Source: PNAI01 sp035574295
GTDB taxonomy: Bacteria; Pseudomonadota; Alphaproteobacteria; Rhizobiales; Xanthobacteraceae
Direction: 5' to 3'
Assembly: GCA_035574295.1 (NCBI GenBank)
Contig: DATLYX010000066.1
Location: 1 to 64,000, forward strand
Length of the DNA: 64,000 nucleotides
Made by a program: the position numbers and the translations under genes. Of the stretch, positions 56,028-64,000 are shown in pieces; the stretch's first letter is position 1; the number at the start of each line of letters is the position of its first letter. Below the pieces are notes generated by a model. It did not search any database. It saw nothing but the letters and a program-made list of their open reading frames with translations, and had not been told where the DNA came from.

Positions 56028-58750
56028 GGCGCACCCCCTAACCGCGTAACCTTGACCTTCACCAGATCGGCGCTCGACCCCGTGGCGTCGGTGAGATCCA
56101 GCAACATCGGCGTGAGCGCGTTCATGCTCGGCGCGTGCAGGTCTTTGGCGAAGGGCGTGGCCCAATGATCGAACTGCCCGATCATCAACAATGTGTCCGG
56201 TCGGATGCCCTCGCAGAGCATGACACGGCCGGTGGTCTTGTTCAGTGGCGAGCGCACTTCCACCGCATCTCCGTCGACGAGGCCGAGCCGTTCGGCGGCG
56301 CGGCGGTTCATCACCACATTGCCGTGGCCGGCGACGTTGTCCGCCAGCTCTTTCATCAACGGAAGGCCGACGTTGCCGCCCCAGGAATACTGCATGCTGC
56401 GCGCGGTGATCAGCCAGAACGGATAATCGGCGATCTGCACATGGAAGTGCTCGGCGAGCGCGTTTTCCCAAAGCTTGGCGAGGTCGCGCCAGCGCGGCAG
56501 CGGCTCGTATTCCTCGAGCTGCCGGTCCCACCATCGGATGTTCTGTTCGTGCAGGCGGCGTTCGAGCTCTTTTCCCACCCGCAGCAGCCGCTCCTGATAC
56601 GGCTGCTCGAACCGCAAGCCGGCGCTGACCAGCTTGGGATAGAGGTACCATTGCAGCCGCGAGAACGGTTTCACCCGGAATCCGTGCTCGCGGTAATAGG
56701 CGAGCCCTTGGGATTCGGCGCCGTCGGTCAGTTCGGCGCTCGCCGCGCGGCAGACCGCATCCCAGATCTCCTCCACGCCGTGCGCCTTGGCGGGATCGAG
56801 CGAATAATCGTAGTTCTTGCCTGAGAGTTTAACTCCGGCCGCGCCGCGGTTGATCGCTGCATTATACGCCTCGAGCAGACCGGTGCGGCGCGCAAGTTCA
56901 GTGGCAATCCAGGTGAAGTCCTTGGCTTCGCCCTGTGCCGGCACCGCCGGATCGCGCAACGCAAAGCCCTGAAAATCCCAGAACTGCTCGACATACTTGG
57001 TGCCACCGATGCGGAGCAACTGCAGCCCTTCGAGGTCGGTGCAGTCCGGCAGCAGCACGTCCGCCATGTGGTTGGTTTCGTCGCGCGTATAGGCGAAGCA
57101 GACGGTGAACGGAAATCGCGCCATGGCCGCGCCGACCGCCTCGGTATCCCAGAACGAAATCGCCGGATTGGTGCGGTAGACGAACCACACCTCGGGCGGC
57201 GGCGCGTGCGGAAGCTTGTCGAAATCCTGCTCCTGCATCATCCAGGCGAGATGCGTGGGACCGAGCGCCTGACTCCAAGGCGAATTGGCGACCAGCGGCA
57301 CCAGCGTGCGATGCGCGCTGCGCACCGTCGGCCGCGACTGCCACTCGTTTCTCCCGGTCGGATTCATGGGGTAATCCATGAATCCGTCCGGCCCCGGCGT
57401 TACGCTCGACCAGCGATTGTCGGCCGGGCGATTGAGACGCACGGTCGTGCCCAGCGTTCCGCCCGGCACTTCGAGCGCGCCGACGAGGCAGGCGAGCACC
57501 GTGCGCGCCCAGCAGCACTCGTAGCCGCCCCAGCCGTTGTTGACGGTCTTGCCCAGGGAGATGGCGACCGGACGCAGCGGCAGTGTCTGGCCTTCGATGT
57601 CGATTGTCGCGCCGACGCGCGCGTGGTCGAGGAATTCGGTTGCGATCCGGCGGATCACGGGTGCCGGCACATCGCAGATGCCGCTGGCCCATTCGGGCGA
57701 ATAGTCCCTCACGTGCGCGATCAGATGCGCAAACGAGGGACTTACGCGCACGCCGCGGTGCTGCGTCACCTCGCTGTCCGGCCCAAGCTCGATTCCGTCG
57801 GCCGTAAACGAACCTTCCAGCGCCGGGTCGATCCCGGCGGTGTCGAACGGCACCGCCCGCGCGGTGCGCGTATCGAACACCAGCGGTTTGCGGCTTTCCG
57901 GATCGCGAAGATAGAAGCCCTGCGGTCCGACCAGATAGGGCGAGGCGGTGCGATCCTTGAGGAACGGCAGATCGAGCCGGGTGCGCGGCTGTTCATGCAG
58001 GGCCACGTGGATCATGGCGAAAAGAAAGGCTGCGTCGGTCTTCGGCTTGATCGGGATCCATTCGGCCGAACAGGCGCCGGTCACGGACAGATGCGGCTCG
58101 ATCTGCACGCGCTTCATTCCGCGCTTGCGCGCATCCGCGTGCCGCTTCACCCCGCAGACGCCGCCGGAAGCCTCCACGTTGGCGCCGAACGACACCAGAT
58201 ATTCGCACAGCGGCGTGTCCGGGGAGACGGTGAAGGCGCGGTGCCACAATTCCCCGTAGAGATGTTCGGAGTGATAGCACTTGACGCCTTGCCCGCTGCC
58301 GAAGCTCATGTCCACCGGCCCCCAGGCGGCGAGAAACGCCGGCAGCGTGCCCATGTAGGCGGTCGGCGTCCCGCCGCCGCCGAAACTGGCCGCCACGCGC
58401 GGATATCCGGCTTCGTCGAGCAGGCCGCGCGCCCGCACCGCGTTGAGCCGTTCGGCGACGAGATCGAGCGCCTCGTCCCAGGAGATCGGCACGAACCCGG
58501 GATCCTGGTCCTTCCCCTTTTTCGGGTTGGTGCGCTTCATCGGCTGCAGGATGCGGTTCGGGTTGTAGAGTTTTTGCACCAGGCCGTAAGCCTTGACGCA
58601 TATCTTGCCGCCGGCCGGATGAATGTCCGCCGCGTCGAAATTCGAAAACACCTCGGTCGCGACACCGTCCTCCACCCTGACCTTCAGCAGGTCCGGCCCT
58701 GCCACGCACTGATAGCAATAGGTCGAAACGGTGTGTTCGCGCCGCGTCAT
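56024..58750 (-). CDS. padB: Phenylacetyl-CoA:acceptor oxidoreductase, molybdenum catalytic subunit
   Basis: 908 residues of the DMSO reductase superfamily, close in length to Thauera PadB. N-terminal cluster region YCYQCVAGPDLLKV and GGKICVKAYGLVQ: only three Cys (12, 15, 51) are visible, the usual third ligand being absent. FVPISWDEALDLV, FGSGQGVKCYHSE and AYTRDETNHMADVLLPD follow. No Tat signal, so it faces the cytoplasm, in keeping with a CoA-thioester substrate. It oxidises phenylacetyl-CoA to phenylglyoxylate in two two-electron steps with quinone as acceptor. Confidence 0.9.
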   Translation of the reverse strand: MTRREHTVSTYCYQCVAGPDLLKVRVEDGVATEVFSNFDAADIHPAGGKICVKAYGLVQKLYNPNRILQPMKRTNPKKGKDQDPGFVPISWDEALDLVAERLNAVRARGLLDEAGYPRVAASFGGGGTPTAYMGTLPAFLAAWGPVDMSFGSGQGVKCYHSEHLYGELWHRAFTVSPDTPLCEYLVSFGANVEASGGVCGVKRHADARKRGMKRVQIEPHLSVTGACSAEWIPIKPKTDAAFLFAMIHVALHEQPRTRLDLPFLKDRTASPYLVGPQGFYLRDPESRKPLVFDTRTARAVPFDTAGIDPALEGSFTADGIELGPDSEVTQHRGVRVSPSFAHLIAHVRDYSPEWASGICDVPAPVIRRIATEFLDHARVGATIDIEGQTLPLRPVAISLGKTVNNGWGGYECCWARTVLACLVGALEVPGGTLGTTVRLNRPADNRWSSVTPGPDGFMDYPMNPTGRNEWQSRPTVRSAHRTLVPLVANSPWSQALGPTHLAWMMQEQDFDKLPHAPPPEVWFVYRTNPAISFWDTEAVGAAMARFPFTVCFAYTRDETNHMADVLLPDCTDLEGLQLLRIGGTKYVEQFWDFQGFALRDPAVPAQGEAKDFTWIATELARRTGLLEAYNAAINRGAAGVKLSGKNYDYSLDPAKAHGVEEIWDAVCRAASAELTDGAESQGLAYYREHGFRVKPFSRLQWYLYPKLVSAGLRFEQPYQERLLRVGKELERRLHEQNIRWWDRQLEEYEPLPRWRDLAKLWENALAEHFHVQIADYPFWLITARSMQYSWGGNVGLPLMKELADNVAGHGNVVMNRRAAERLGLVDGDAVEVRSPLNKTTGRVMLCEGIRPDTLLMIGQFDHWATPFAKDLHAPSMNALTPMLLDLTDATGSSADLVKVKVTRLGGAP

Positions 58751-58753
58751 GGT

Positions 58754-59176
58754 TCAGCCAACTTTGGCACGAGCCGCCGAAAGTTTTTCGGCCTTCGCTT
58801 TCAGGCGCTCGTGCGTTTTTGCAACGTCGACGACAAATCGCGTGTGACTGCCGCCGCCGATCGGTTCGAGCTCGTCCTTGGCCGACACATCGAACGTCAC
58901 CTTACGGCCCTCGACGGCTTTTGCGGTTACCGTAATTTCCACCTCGGTTCCGAGCAAGGTTGGGGCAGAGTGGCGGATCGAAACCTCCATTCCGACCGAG
59001 TCTTCGCCCGGATCAGCGTGTTCCAGCAGGAGATCACGGCAGAGGTGCTCCACGTCGCGGATAAAAAAGGGAGTGGCGTAAACGCGACCTTCCTCGCCCA
59101 TAAAACTGATCGTCCGATCGCGATCCACGGTGAGGCGGCGAACCTTCGAGACTCCCGGTACGAGGCTTGGTTTCAT
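58754..59176 (-). CDS. Acyl-CoA thioesterase-like (hotdog fold, COG5496)
   Basis: 140 residues: VSKVRRLTVDRDRTISFMGEEG, VYATPFFIRDVEHLCRDLLLEH, VGMEVSIRHSAPTLLGTEVEI and VVDVAKTHERLKAK, the FlK/COG5496 hotdog pattern. First gene of the pad operon, 3 nt before padB. It may release phenylglyoxylate from its CoA ester, since PadB's product leaves as the free acid, or salvage CoA (inference). GAGGAG lies 7 nt before ATG 59176; longer frames upstream cross the promoter. Confidence 0.78.
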   Translation of the reverse strand: MKPSLVPGVSKVRRLTVDRDRTISFMGEEGRVYATPFFIRDVEHLCRDLLLEHADPGEDSVGMEVSIRHSAPTLLGTEVEITVTAKAVEGRKVTFDVSAKDELEPIGGGSHTRFVVDVAKTHERLKAKAEKLSAARAKVG

Positions 59177-59204
59177 CGGCTTCTCCTCAGCTCCGCGATG
59201 ATAA

Positions 59205-59245
59205 ATCCTAATCAAATCGGGCGCTTCCTGCTTGACCGGAATCAA
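59205..59245 (-). promoter_or_regulatory. FNR/Dnr/FixK-type promoter of the pad operon
   Basis: Site TTGAC-CGGA-ATCAA (59232-59245), perfect; -10 TAGGAT (59205-59210, minus strand); predicted start near 59197, 21 nt before ATG 59176. Well-formed class II arrangement. Confidence 0.65.
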
Positions 59246-59258
59246 CCGTGGGCGTGCT

Positions 59259-59960
59259 CTATACGCCGAGATAGGCTTCTGCCACGCGACGGTCGGCCTG
59301 AACCTGCGCCGCCGAGCCGCTGACCGTGATCCTGCCGGTCTCGAGCACATAGGCGCGGTCGGCGACTGTGAGCGCGACACGCGCATTCTGCTCGATCAGC
59401 AACATGGTGATGCCTTGGCTCCGCAACCCGCAGATGATGTCGAATATCTGCCGTACCAGCATGGGGGCCAGCCCCAGCGAGGGCTCATCCAGCAGCAGCA
59501 GCCGGGGTTTGGCCATCAGCGCGCGGCCGATGGCGAGCATCTGCTGCTGTCCGCCGGACAGCGTGCCGGCCAGCTCCCTGCGCCGTTCGGCCAGCACGGG
59601 GAACTGCGCGTAGATTCGATCAAGATCAGACTCTATGTTGTGCTTGCGGCGCGGCCAGGCGCCGAGCCTCAAGTTGTCTTCAACCGACAGCGGCGCGAAA
59701 AGCTGCCGGCCTTCCGGGACCTGCGCGATGCCCAGCGACACGCGCTCGTGCGCCGGCATTCTGTCGATGCGCCGGCCTTCATAGGTGATCGCGCCCGCGT
59801 TGATCGGCTGAACCCCGGAAATTGCGCGCAGCAACGTGCTCTTGCCCGCCCCGTTGGCGCCGATCAGCGACACGATTTCGCCGGCGCGGACCTCGACGGA
59901 AATCCCGTGCAGCACCTCGATGCGGCCGTAGCCGCTGGTCAGATTCTCAGCCGAGAGCAC
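59259..59960 (-). CDS. livF: Branched-chain-type ABC transporter ATP-binding protein LivF
   Basis: 233 residues: Walker A GANGAGKST, Q-loop region, signature LSGGQQQMLAIGRAL, Walker B LLLLDEPSLGLAP, H-loop replaced by the LivF-typical EQN. GTG 59960 is chosen because GAGGAGG lies 6 nt before it and the length then equals typical LivF. It overlaps livG by 14 nt. Energises import by the livKHM system. Confidence 0.9.
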   Translation of the reverse strand: MLSAENLTSGYGRIEVLHGISVEVRAGEIVSLIGANGAGKSTLLRAISGVQPINAGAITYEGRRIDRMPAHERVSLGIAQVPEGRQLFAPLSVEDNLRLGAWPRRKHNIESDLDRIYAQFPVLAERRRELAGTLSGGQQQMLAIGRALMAKPRLLLLDEPSLGLAPMLVRQIFDIICGLRSQGITMLLIEQNARVALTVADRAYVLETGRITVSGSAAQVQADRRVAEAYLGV

Positions 59961-60753
59961 GCGCCGCCTCCTCGGTATCCTGCCCCTCGGGCGCGTCGTG
60001 CGTGCCGAGATAGGCCTCGATGACGCGCGGATTTCGCCGCACCTCCGCCACGGTGCCTTCCGCCAGACTGCGTCCGTTCGCCAGCACATGGATGTGGTCG
60101 GACACGTTCATGACCAGCCGCATGTCGTGTTCCACGAGTACGACCGTGACGCCCGCCTTGACGATGGAGCGAATGACGCCTTCGAGCTCCTTCGTCTCCA
60201 CTGGATTGCAGCCCGCCGCCGGCTCGTCCAGAAGCAGCACCTTCGGTTCGCTCGCCAGCGCCCGCGCGATTTCGAGCCGTTTCAGCGCCCCATAGGGCAG
60301 GGCGCTGGCGAGGCGGTCCGTGTCCGATTGCAGCCCGACTTGCGCCAGGGCTGACTGCGCTGCAAGCCGCGTGCGCCGGTTCTGGCGGGCGACGGACGGC
60401 AGGTGCAAAAGATCGGCCACGACATTCGTTCTTTCGTGACGGTGGCAGCCGACCATCACGTTCTCGATTGCCGTCATGCGGTAGAAGATTTGCAGGTTCT
60501 GGAATGTTCGCGACAATCCGCGGCGCGCGAGCTGATGCGGGGCGAGGCCGGTCACGTCCTCGCCGTCGAAGATGATGCGGCCTTCCTGCGGCCGGTACAA
60601 GCCGGAGAACAGATTGAACAGCGTCGTCTTGCCGGCGCCGTTCGGTCCGATGATGGAAAAGACCACGCCGGGTTGAATTCTCAGGCTGACCTGATCGATC
60701 GCGCGGATGCCGCCGAAGGCAATGGACAACCGCTCGGCTGCCAGGATGCTCAC
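59947..60753 (-). CDS. livG: Branched-chain-type ABC transporter ATP-binding protein LivG
   Basis: 268 residues: Walker A GPNGAGKTTLFN, LARRGLSRTFQNLQIF (LivG-specific), LPYGALKRLEIARAL in place of the classic signature, Walker B VLLLDEPAAGCNP, EHDMRLVM. C-terminal RNPRVIEAYLGT as in LivG. Start overlaps livM by 4 nt. Confidence 0.9.
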   Translation of the reverse strand: MSILAAERLSIAFGGIRAIDQVSLRIQPGVVFSIIGPNGAGKTTLFNLFSGLYRPQEGRIIFDGEDVTGLAPHQLARRGLSRTFQNLQIFYRMTAIENVMVGCHRHERTNVVADLLHLPSVARQNRRTRLAAQSALAQVGLQSDTDRLASALPYGALKRLEIARALASEPKVLLLDEPAAGCNPVETKELEGVIRSIVKAGVTVVLVEHDMRLVMNVSDHIHVLANGRSLAEGTVAEVRRNPRVIEAYLGTHDAPEGQDTEEAARALG

Positions 60754-61694
60754 GTTTGCCGCCCCGATACTGCCGCGGCGAGACTCGGTACGATGCCCTG
60801 CCGCAGAAAAATCATCACCCCCATCAGGATCAAACCCAGCACGAGGTGCTCATAATCGTGCAATATCGTCAGCGTCTGCGGCAACACCACCAGGACGGCG
60901 GCCCCGACCAGCGAGCCGAGGATCGAGCCCATGCCGCCGAGCACGACCATGGCGGCGAGCTCAATGGAGCGCAGAAAGCCGGCAATATCCGGCGTGACGT
61001 GGCCGTTGATCAGCGCGAGATAAGACCCGGCTACCGATGCATAGACGGCTGAAATGACGAAGATGGCGAGTTTGCCGCGCGCCACATCGACGCCCAGAAC
61101 GCTGGCGGCGACCTCGCTGTCATGGATGGCCCGCAACGCGCGCCCGGTCGGGCTGTCGATCACATTGAAGGCCAATATCGCCCCGACCAGGAACGTCGCA
61201 GCGGAAATCCAATACCACTGTTGCGAGCCGCGCACCGCCCAGTCGAACAGCACGAGCCGGGGCACCGACATGCCGTCCGGACCGCCGGTCCAGCTTGCTT
61301 CGTTGGTGAGCACGATCGCGATCAGTACGCCCAAGCCGAGGGTTGCCACCGCAAGGTAATGCCCTTTGAGGCGCAGGATCGGCCGCCCGACGATGAATGC
61401 AACCACGGCGGAGATCACCGCCCCGGCGAGCAGACTGGCCCAGGGTGGCACCCCGAGATGAACCGGTCCGATCGCCATGGCATATCCGCCGATGCCGAGA
61501 AACCCGGCATGGCCGAGGCTCACCTGCCCGGCGAATCCCATGAGCAGATTGAGTCCGACCGCGGCCAGCGCGAAAATGAATACGAGCGCGCCGACGCGGT
61601 AATAATACGCCGACGGGAATATGAGCGGCATAAGCACGATCACCACCGCCAGCGCGCCGAGCAAAGCAAGCCGATGCGAGGCCGGTTCGCGCAT
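60750..61694 (-). CDS. livM: Branched-chain-type ABC transporter permease LivM
   Basis: 314 residues with about nine hydrophobic helices; NLLMGFAGQVSLGHAGFLGIG is the LivM hallmark and RALRAIHDSEVAASVLGVD the EAA-like cytoplasmic loop that contacts LivF/G. ATG 61694 is 2 nt after the livH stop. The open frame upstream to 62180 lies inside livH and is rejected. Confidence 0.9.
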   Translation of the reverse strand: MREPASHRLALLGALAVVIVLMPLIFPSAYYYRVGALVFIFALAAVGLNLLMGFAGQVSLGHAGFLGIGGYAMAIGPVHLGVPPWASLLAGAVISAVVAFIVGRPILRLKGHYLAVATLGLGVLIAIVLTNEASWTGGPDGMSVPRLVLFDWAVRGSQQWYWISAATFLVGAILAFNVIDSPTGRALRAIHDSEVAASVLGVDVARGKLAIFVISAVYASVAGSYLALINGHVTPDIAGFLRSIELAAMVVLGGMGSILGSLVGAAVLVVLPQTLTILHDYEHLVLGLILMGVMIFLRQGIVPSLAAAVSGRQT

Positions 61695-61696
61695 CC

Positions 61697-62569
61697 CTAC
61701 ACCCGTTCGACTTTGCCTCGGCCGAACAGTCCGTTGGGTATGGCAAACAATACGATCAGGATGATGAGGAAGGCGACGGCATCCTTGTATTTCGACGACA
61801 CATATCCGGCGCTGAAGGCTTCGAGCATGCCGAGCACCAGTCCGCCGACCACCGCCCCGAGCGCGCTGCCTATGCCGCCCAGCATCGCGGCGGCAAAACC
61901 TTTGAGCGCGAGCAGGGTGCCCACGTCGTAGCTCGTGAGCGTAATCGGCGTGACCAAGATCCCGGCAATCGCGCCGATACCCGCGGAGACGGCAAACGAC
62001 AGGCCGACGATCTGCCGCGTATTGATGCCGACAAGCCAGGCGGCGAGACGATTGGCCGCCGTGGCAATGACCGCCTTGCCGAGGAGGGTGCGGTCGATGA
62101 ACAGCCACAACAGGACCACGATAATCGCGGCGCCGGCGAGCACGACGAGACTCTGCGGAAGAATGGCCGCCCCGCCCCATCGGATCGGATCGCTCCCGAA
62201 CAGCGGCGGCAGGCTGTGAAAGCGCTTGTCGAACACCACCTGCGCCGTCCCGCGCAGAAAGATCGACGCACCGATGGTGATCATGATGAGCGAAACCGCG
62301 CTTGCGCCCCGCGCCGGCTCAATGGCGAGGTAGTACAGCGCAATCCCGACGGCGATCGTCAGCAGAACGGCCAGCAATGCCGCGAGCGGCAGCGGTATCC
62401 CGGCCATGGCGAGAAAAACGGTGGAGAGCCCACCCAACATCACGAACTCGCCTTGCGCGAAGTTGATGACGTCGGAGGCGTTGTAAATCAGGGTGAATCC
62501 GAGCGCGACGAGAGCATAAACAGCGCCGACGGTCAGCCCCGAAAAGAAGAATTGCAGAAATTCGGCCAT
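61697..62569 (-). CDS. livH: Branched-chain-type ABC transporter permease LivH
   Basis: 290 residues, about eight hydrophobic helices: GLTVGAVYALVALGFTLIYNASDVINFAQGEF-type start (GAVYALVALGFTLIYNAS), RALIATAANRLAAWLVGINT-like EAA loop and GGIGSALGAVVGGLVLGM. Inner-membrane channel half. Behind livK after an 80-nt gap containing a stem-loop. Confidence 0.9.
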   Translation of the reverse strand: MAEFLQFFFSGLTVGAVYALVALGFTLIYNASDVINFAQGEFVMLGGLSTVFLAMAGIPLPLAALLAVLLTIAVGIALYYLAIEPARGASAVSLIMITIGASIFLRGTAQVVFDKRFHSLPPLFGSDPIRWGGAAILPQSLVVLAGAAIIVVLLWLFIDRTLLGKAVIATAANRLAAWLVGINTRQIVGLSFAVSAGIGAIAGILVTPITLTSYDVGTLLALKGFAAAMLGGIGSALGAVVGGLVLGMLEAFSAGYVSSKYKDAVAFLIILIVLFAIPNGLFGRGKVERV

Positions 62570-62611
62570 CGGGGTGCGTGCCTCGTCCGGCCCGAGTCAG
62601 GCGTCGCGGCA

Positions 62612-62639
62612 TCCGGGCAGGCCGCACGGCCTGCCCGGA
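62612..62639. other. Intercistronic stem-loop between livK and livH
   Basis: TCCGGGCAGGCCG, 2-nt centre, CGGCCTGCCCGGA: perfect 13-bp arms, 11 nt after the livK stop on the minus strand, no U-tract. Such structures after a binding-protein gene usually stabilise its message so that it outnumbers the permease mRNA. Confidence 0.55.
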
Positions 62640-62649
62640 CGTGCGGAAT

Positions 62650-63810
62650 TTAGGAGCCGCCTTCAGGAACCAGCGTCCAGTCTCCGTTCCTGATTTCGAG
62701 CATGCGGAACGCCGACAGATCAAGCCCCATGTGATCGGTCGGCGACATGTTCACGATGCCGCCGGTGCCGATGAAGCCTTTGGTCCGCTCGATCTCGTCA
62801 CGCACCTTGGCCTTGTCCGCGCTTTTGGCGCGTTGCATCGCCTGCACCAGGATCATCAGGCCGTCATACGCATGACCGCCGAATGTCGACACCGGCTGGC
62901 CGGTTTTCTGCGTGTAGGTGCGCGAATAGGCCGTCACCACCGGCTTCTGCGGATCGTTATTGGGCAGCTTGTCGGCGACCAACAGCGCCGCTGCCGGGAG
63001 ACGGACGCCCTCGGCGGCCGGCCCCGCGAGGCTGATGAATTGCTTCGACGCCACACCGTGGCTCTGGTACAGCGGCACCTTGATGTCGAGCTGGCGGAAA
63101 TTGCGTGTCACGATCGCCGGTCCCTGGCCGAAACCAGCGTTCACCACCGCCTGCACCCCGGCCTTGTTGCGGATGTTCGTGAGTTGCGGGGTCATGTCGC
63201 TGTCGCGCGGACCGTAGGTTTCCTCATGGATGACCTTGATCCCCGCCTTCGGCGCAATCGCCACGCATTGGTCACGCATCGATTTGCCGAATGCATCGGT
63301 GCCGGAGATGATGGCGATGGACGTCAAATTTCGCCGTTTGAGGTCGGCAAAGATTTTTTCGCATGCCATGCGGTCGGTATGCGGCGTCTTGAACACCCAT
63401 TTCCGCACCGGTTCGATGATCTGAACCGCGCCCGCCAGCGATATGAACGGAATCTGCGCTTCCTCGAAAACCGGAATCATCGCCATCGTGGTGCCGGTCG
63501 TAGTTCCGCCGACCATGGCGACGACCTTGTCTTCTTCGACCAGTCGAGTGGCGAATGTCCGCGCATTGTTGGCATCGCCGCCGTCATCGTAGACGATGAG
63601 CTGCAGTTTTTGTCCGTTGACTCCGCCCTTGGCGTTGATCTCCTCGACATAGATCTCCAGCGTTCGCTTTTCCGGATCGCCGAGGAACGAGGCCGGACCG
63701 GTGACCGACAGCACCGACCCGATTTTGATCTGGGCGGCTGCCGGCTGTCCGGCGGTAAGTGCCGCCATACTCATTGCGGCCACAGCAACGGCATGTCTAA
63801 GTTTCGACAT
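62650..63810 (-). CDS. livK: ABC transporter periplasmic substrate-binding protein, LivK type
   Basis: 386 residues with a signal peptide (MSKLRHAVAVAAMSMAAL, cleavage near AAAQ). Type I periplasmic-binding fold: IKIGSVLSVTGPASFLGDPEKR, AMVGGTTTGTTMAMIPVFEE. Start at ATG 63810, 6 nt after GAGGAG; the ATG at 63816 would abut the site. These five-part systems in aromatic-degrading bacteria often import aromatic acids; the location after the pad operon favours phenylacetate or a benzoate-type ligand (inference). Confidence 0.88.
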   Translation of the reverse strand: MSKLRHAVAVAAMSMAALTAGQPAAAQIKIGSVLSVTGPASFLGDPEKRTLEIYVEEINAKGGVNGQKLQLIVYDDGGDANNARTFATRLVEEDKVVAMVGGTTTGTTMAMIPVFEEAQIPFISLAGAVQIIEPVRKWVFKTPHTDRMACEKIFADLKRRNLTSIAIISGTDAFGKSMRDQCVAIAPKAGIKVIHEETYGPRDSDMTPQLTNIRNKAGVQAVVNAGFGQGPAIVTRNFRQLDIKVPLYQSHGVASKQFISLAGPAAEGVRLPAAALLVADKLPNNDPQKPVVTAYSRTYTQKTGQPVSTFGGHAYDGLMILVQAMQRAKSADKAKVRDEIERTKGFIGTGGIVNMSPTDHMGLDLSAFRMLEIRNGDWTLVPEGGS

Positions 63811-63888
63811 TGTCATCTCCTCGCAGTGGATTTGCCAATTGCCTGCAACGTCTACTAGCTTGGCTATCAGACGCGCACATGGCCGCAT

Positions 63889-63902
63889 TTGACCAATATC
63901 AA
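63889..63902. promoter_or_regulatory. FNR/Dnr/FixK-type site upstream of livKHMGF
   Basis: TTGAC-CAAT-ATCAA, perfect. Predicts a minus-strand start near 63854, 44 nt before ATG 63810; -10 GATAGC-like and weak. No coding sequence seen from 63903 to the window end. Confidence 0.6.
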
Positions 63903-64000
63903 GTGGCCATTTCCAGCGCTTTTGCCTGGTGCCGCGCCGCGCCCGCCGCGCCTGTGCGCAGCCCTTCCCGCCGGCGGCGACGACGTGATGCGATCCGGGA

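Noticed and set aside
57068..59323. 751-codon open frame antisense to padB and the thioesterase gene
   Set aside because: Shadow of padB; it also crosses the pad promoter and has no family features.

Overview
The window is GC-rich, densely packed alphaproteobacterial DNA, most likely from a facultatively anaerobic member of the Hyphomicrobiales (relatives of Rhodopseudomonas, Rhodoplanes or Bradyrhizobium). The lineage call is inference from codon and GC style, FixK/Dnr-like control sites and an intergenic repeat type; no rRNA or tRNA gene was seen. The main theme is anaerobic degradation of aromatic acids through benzoyl-CoA, flanked by genes for low-oxygen life, NO/O2 handling and cofactor salvage.

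Layout. 1-7303: end of a 2-oxoacid dehydrogenase E2, a Glu/Leu dehydrogenase, carbamate kinase with a COG2403 GTPase, a CBS-BON protein and a divergent GroEL. 7376-12576: a small unknown protein, an ACP/AMP-ligase/acyltransferase fusion, a NUDIX hydrolase, and a MarR/protoglobin pair with a perfect operator. 12658-20610: NAD salvage (pncA, pncB, a PRPP synthase), a COG2187 kinase, DUF2267, and archease-rtcB-phosphoribosyltransferase. 20611-21587 holds no gene but a composite repeat. 21588-29700: aromatic acyl-CoA ligase, two crotonases and a BadH-like SDR, divergent from 4-hydroxybenzoyl-CoA reductase hcrCAB. 29744-38524: a lone molybdoenzyme, a RidA-like protein, a MIP18-type protein, NnrS-like membrane proteins, a Dnr-type regulator, a hemerythrin, Rrf2, GNAT and DUF2249. 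38546-48061: one long minus-strand operon, had-oah-dch-bcrCBAD-fdx, ending in a hemerythrin and two GNATs. 48224-52991 (+): korAB, a rubrerythrin-like gene and a ubiD-family gene. 53038-59176 (-): thioesterase, padB, fused padCD and phenylacetate-CoA ligase. 59259-63810 (-): livKHMGF uptake system.

How it fits together. Phenylacetate is activated by PaaK and alpha-oxidised by PadBCD; 4-hydroxybenzoate is activated by the ligase at 24052 and reductively dehydroxylated by HcrCAB; both routes lead to benzoyl-CoA. KorAB and the 2[4Fe-4S] ferredoxin supply electrons to the ATP-driven reductase BcrCBAD, and Dch, Had and Oah carry the dienoyl-CoA to ring opening. Phenylglyoxylate oxidation has no dedicated gene here.

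Control. At least thirteen sites of the form TTGAY-N4-RTCAA (FNR/Dnr/FixK type, some with one mismatch) lie upstream of genes, several about 41.5 bp from a plausible start of transcription, and a Dnr-like regulator is encoded at 33984-34709. One such site precedes a candidate small RNA at about 34949-35038, with C-rich loops and a terminator. This is the feature most likely to be undescribed.
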